From the NCBI GenBank assembly GCA_938029995.1, contig CALHGI010000232.1:1-6203 (forward strand): 6,203 nucleotides of DNA, in the 5' to 3' direction. The translations under genes were made by a program, and so were the position numbers. The notes under the pieces were generated by a model. That model was not told the origin of the DNA, searched no databases, and worked only from the letters and a program-made list of their open reading frames with translations. Shown piece after piece: positions 6,008 through 6,203 of this stretch; within the stretch, counting starts at the first letter, position 1, and every line of letters starts with the position of its first letter. The stretch is from an uncultured cyanobacterium. Its GTDB lineage: Bacteria; Cyanobacteriota; Cyanobacteriia; Phormidesmidales; Phormidesmidaceae.

Positions 6008-6039
6008 GAGCAATCGAAAATTATTTTTAGACCAGAAAG

Positions 6040-6068
6040 TTTACAAAAGTAGTTATTTGTTCTAAGAT
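6040..6068 (+). promoter_or_regulatory. psbA core promoter
   Basis: TTTACA (6040-6045) and TAAGAT (6063-6068) are 17 bases apart, each one mismatch from the sigma-70 consensus. Transcription would start near 6075, giving a 5' UTR of about 60 bases. TTTACAAA (6040-6047) overlaps the -35 box and matches one half of the HLR1 element (G/T TTACA W W) through which RpaB controls light-responsive genes; the second half is degenerate here. Confidence 0.7.
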
Positions 6069-6076
6069 GTAGATAT

Positions 6077-6097
6077 AGGCAGGTTTGTCGCCTGTCT
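6077..6097 (+). promoter_or_regulatory. psbA 5' UTR hairpin
   Basis: AGGCAGG (6077-6083) pairs with CCTGTCT (6091-6097), seven pairs with one G-U, around a seven-base loop. It would sit almost at the mRNA 5' end. Cyanobacterial psbA leaders are known to control mRNA stability in the light and dark; that this hairpin does so is inference. The A/T-rich stretch after it up to the start codon could be an RNase E target. Confidence 0.5.
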
Positions 6098-6121
6098 AAT
6101 ACGTACCTCGACAATCATAAT

Positions 6122-6125
6122 AGGA
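6122..6125 (+). promoter_or_regulatory. psbA ribosome-binding site
   Basis: AGGA, ten bases before the ATG at 6136, in an A/T-rich context. It supports the start, as does the conserved MTTTLQQRES beginning. Confidence 0.7.
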
Positions 6126-6135
6126 TTCATAAATC

Positions 6136-6203
6136 ATGACGACTACTCTACAGCAGCGCGAAAGCGCTAACCTGTGGGATCAGTTCTGCGCATGGATTAC
6201 TAG
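6136..6203 (+). CDS. psbA: Photosystem II D1 protein, N-terminal fragment
   Basis: D1 is the thylakoid-membrane core subunit of photosystem II; it carries the secondary quinone site and most ligands of the oxygen-evolving cluster, and is constantly replaced after light damage. Only 22 codons are present before the right edge, out of about 360. They begin MTTTLQQRESANLW and continue DQFCAWIT, the stroma-facing N-terminal helix typical of cyanobacterial D1. The fragment ends before the first membrane span and before the residues that separate D1 isoforms, so it cannot be said which form this is. The promoter, leader hairpin and ribosome-binding site directly upstream are consistent with a functional, expressed copy. 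Confidence 0.93.
   Translation, partial: MTTTLQQRESANLWDQFCAWIT

Noticed and set aside
5881..6114. Minus-strand 77-codon frame between cofG and psbA
   Set aside because: It lies across the psbA promoter and leader, has no ribosome-binding site worth noting and resembles no family I know.
1..6203. Searched for CRISPR repeats, toxin-antitoxin pairs, phage or defence genes
   Set aside because: None seen; all sizeable frames are housekeeping genes or shadows of them.

Overview
The window comes from a cyanobacterium. It ends in the first 22 codons of psbA (photosystem II D1 protein, beginning MTTTLQQRESANLW), which restricts the source to an oxygenic phototroph. The other recognisable genes fit this: a short-type EF-Ts, a PilT-family pilus ATPase with a proline-rich head, a CofG (deazaflavin F0) enzyme and one HIP1-type palindrome. 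The D1 start resembles what I remember of the Thermosynechococcus/Acaryochloris side of the phylum, but that placement is a weak inference.

Layout. 1-863 (minus): 5' part of an unrecognised protein gene that runs off the left edge. 864-1432: about 570 bases without a convincing gene. This gap holds a plus-strand hairpin plus T-run with no plus-strand gene in front of it, and a stem-loop just after tsf. 1433-3253 (minus): rpsB then tsf, the usual bacterial pair, separated by 144 bases that contain two hairpins and a T7 tract, a possible attenuator. Both proteins have low-complexity C-terminal tails of opposite charge. 3254-3600: divergent control region. 3601-4821 (plus): pilT-type motor ATPase. 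4834-5805 (minus): cofG, convergent with pilT; the strong intrinsic terminator of pilT lies inside the last codons of cofG. 5806-6135: divergent cofG/psbA control region with short repeats, a good psbA core promoter and a 5' UTR hairpin. 6136-6203 (plus): start of psbA.

How the genes fit together. rpsB and tsf serve translation (30S protein S2, and nucleotide exchange on EF-Tu). pilT serves type IV pilus retraction or a related motor role. cofG makes part of the deazaflavin chromophore F0, which many cyanobacteria are thought to use as a photolyase antenna. psbA makes the rapidly turned-over photosystem II core subunit. cofG and psbA share one divergent intergenic region, so common light-related control is conceivable, but the sequence does not prove it.

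I see no CRISPR array, insertion sequence, tRNA, rRNA, prophage gene or defence system. This is essentially ordinary chromosomal housekeeping DNA. The points worth a second look are regulatory and architectural: the nested terminator, the orphan terminator, the rpsB-tsf attenuator candidate, the charged tails and the psbA upstream repeats.
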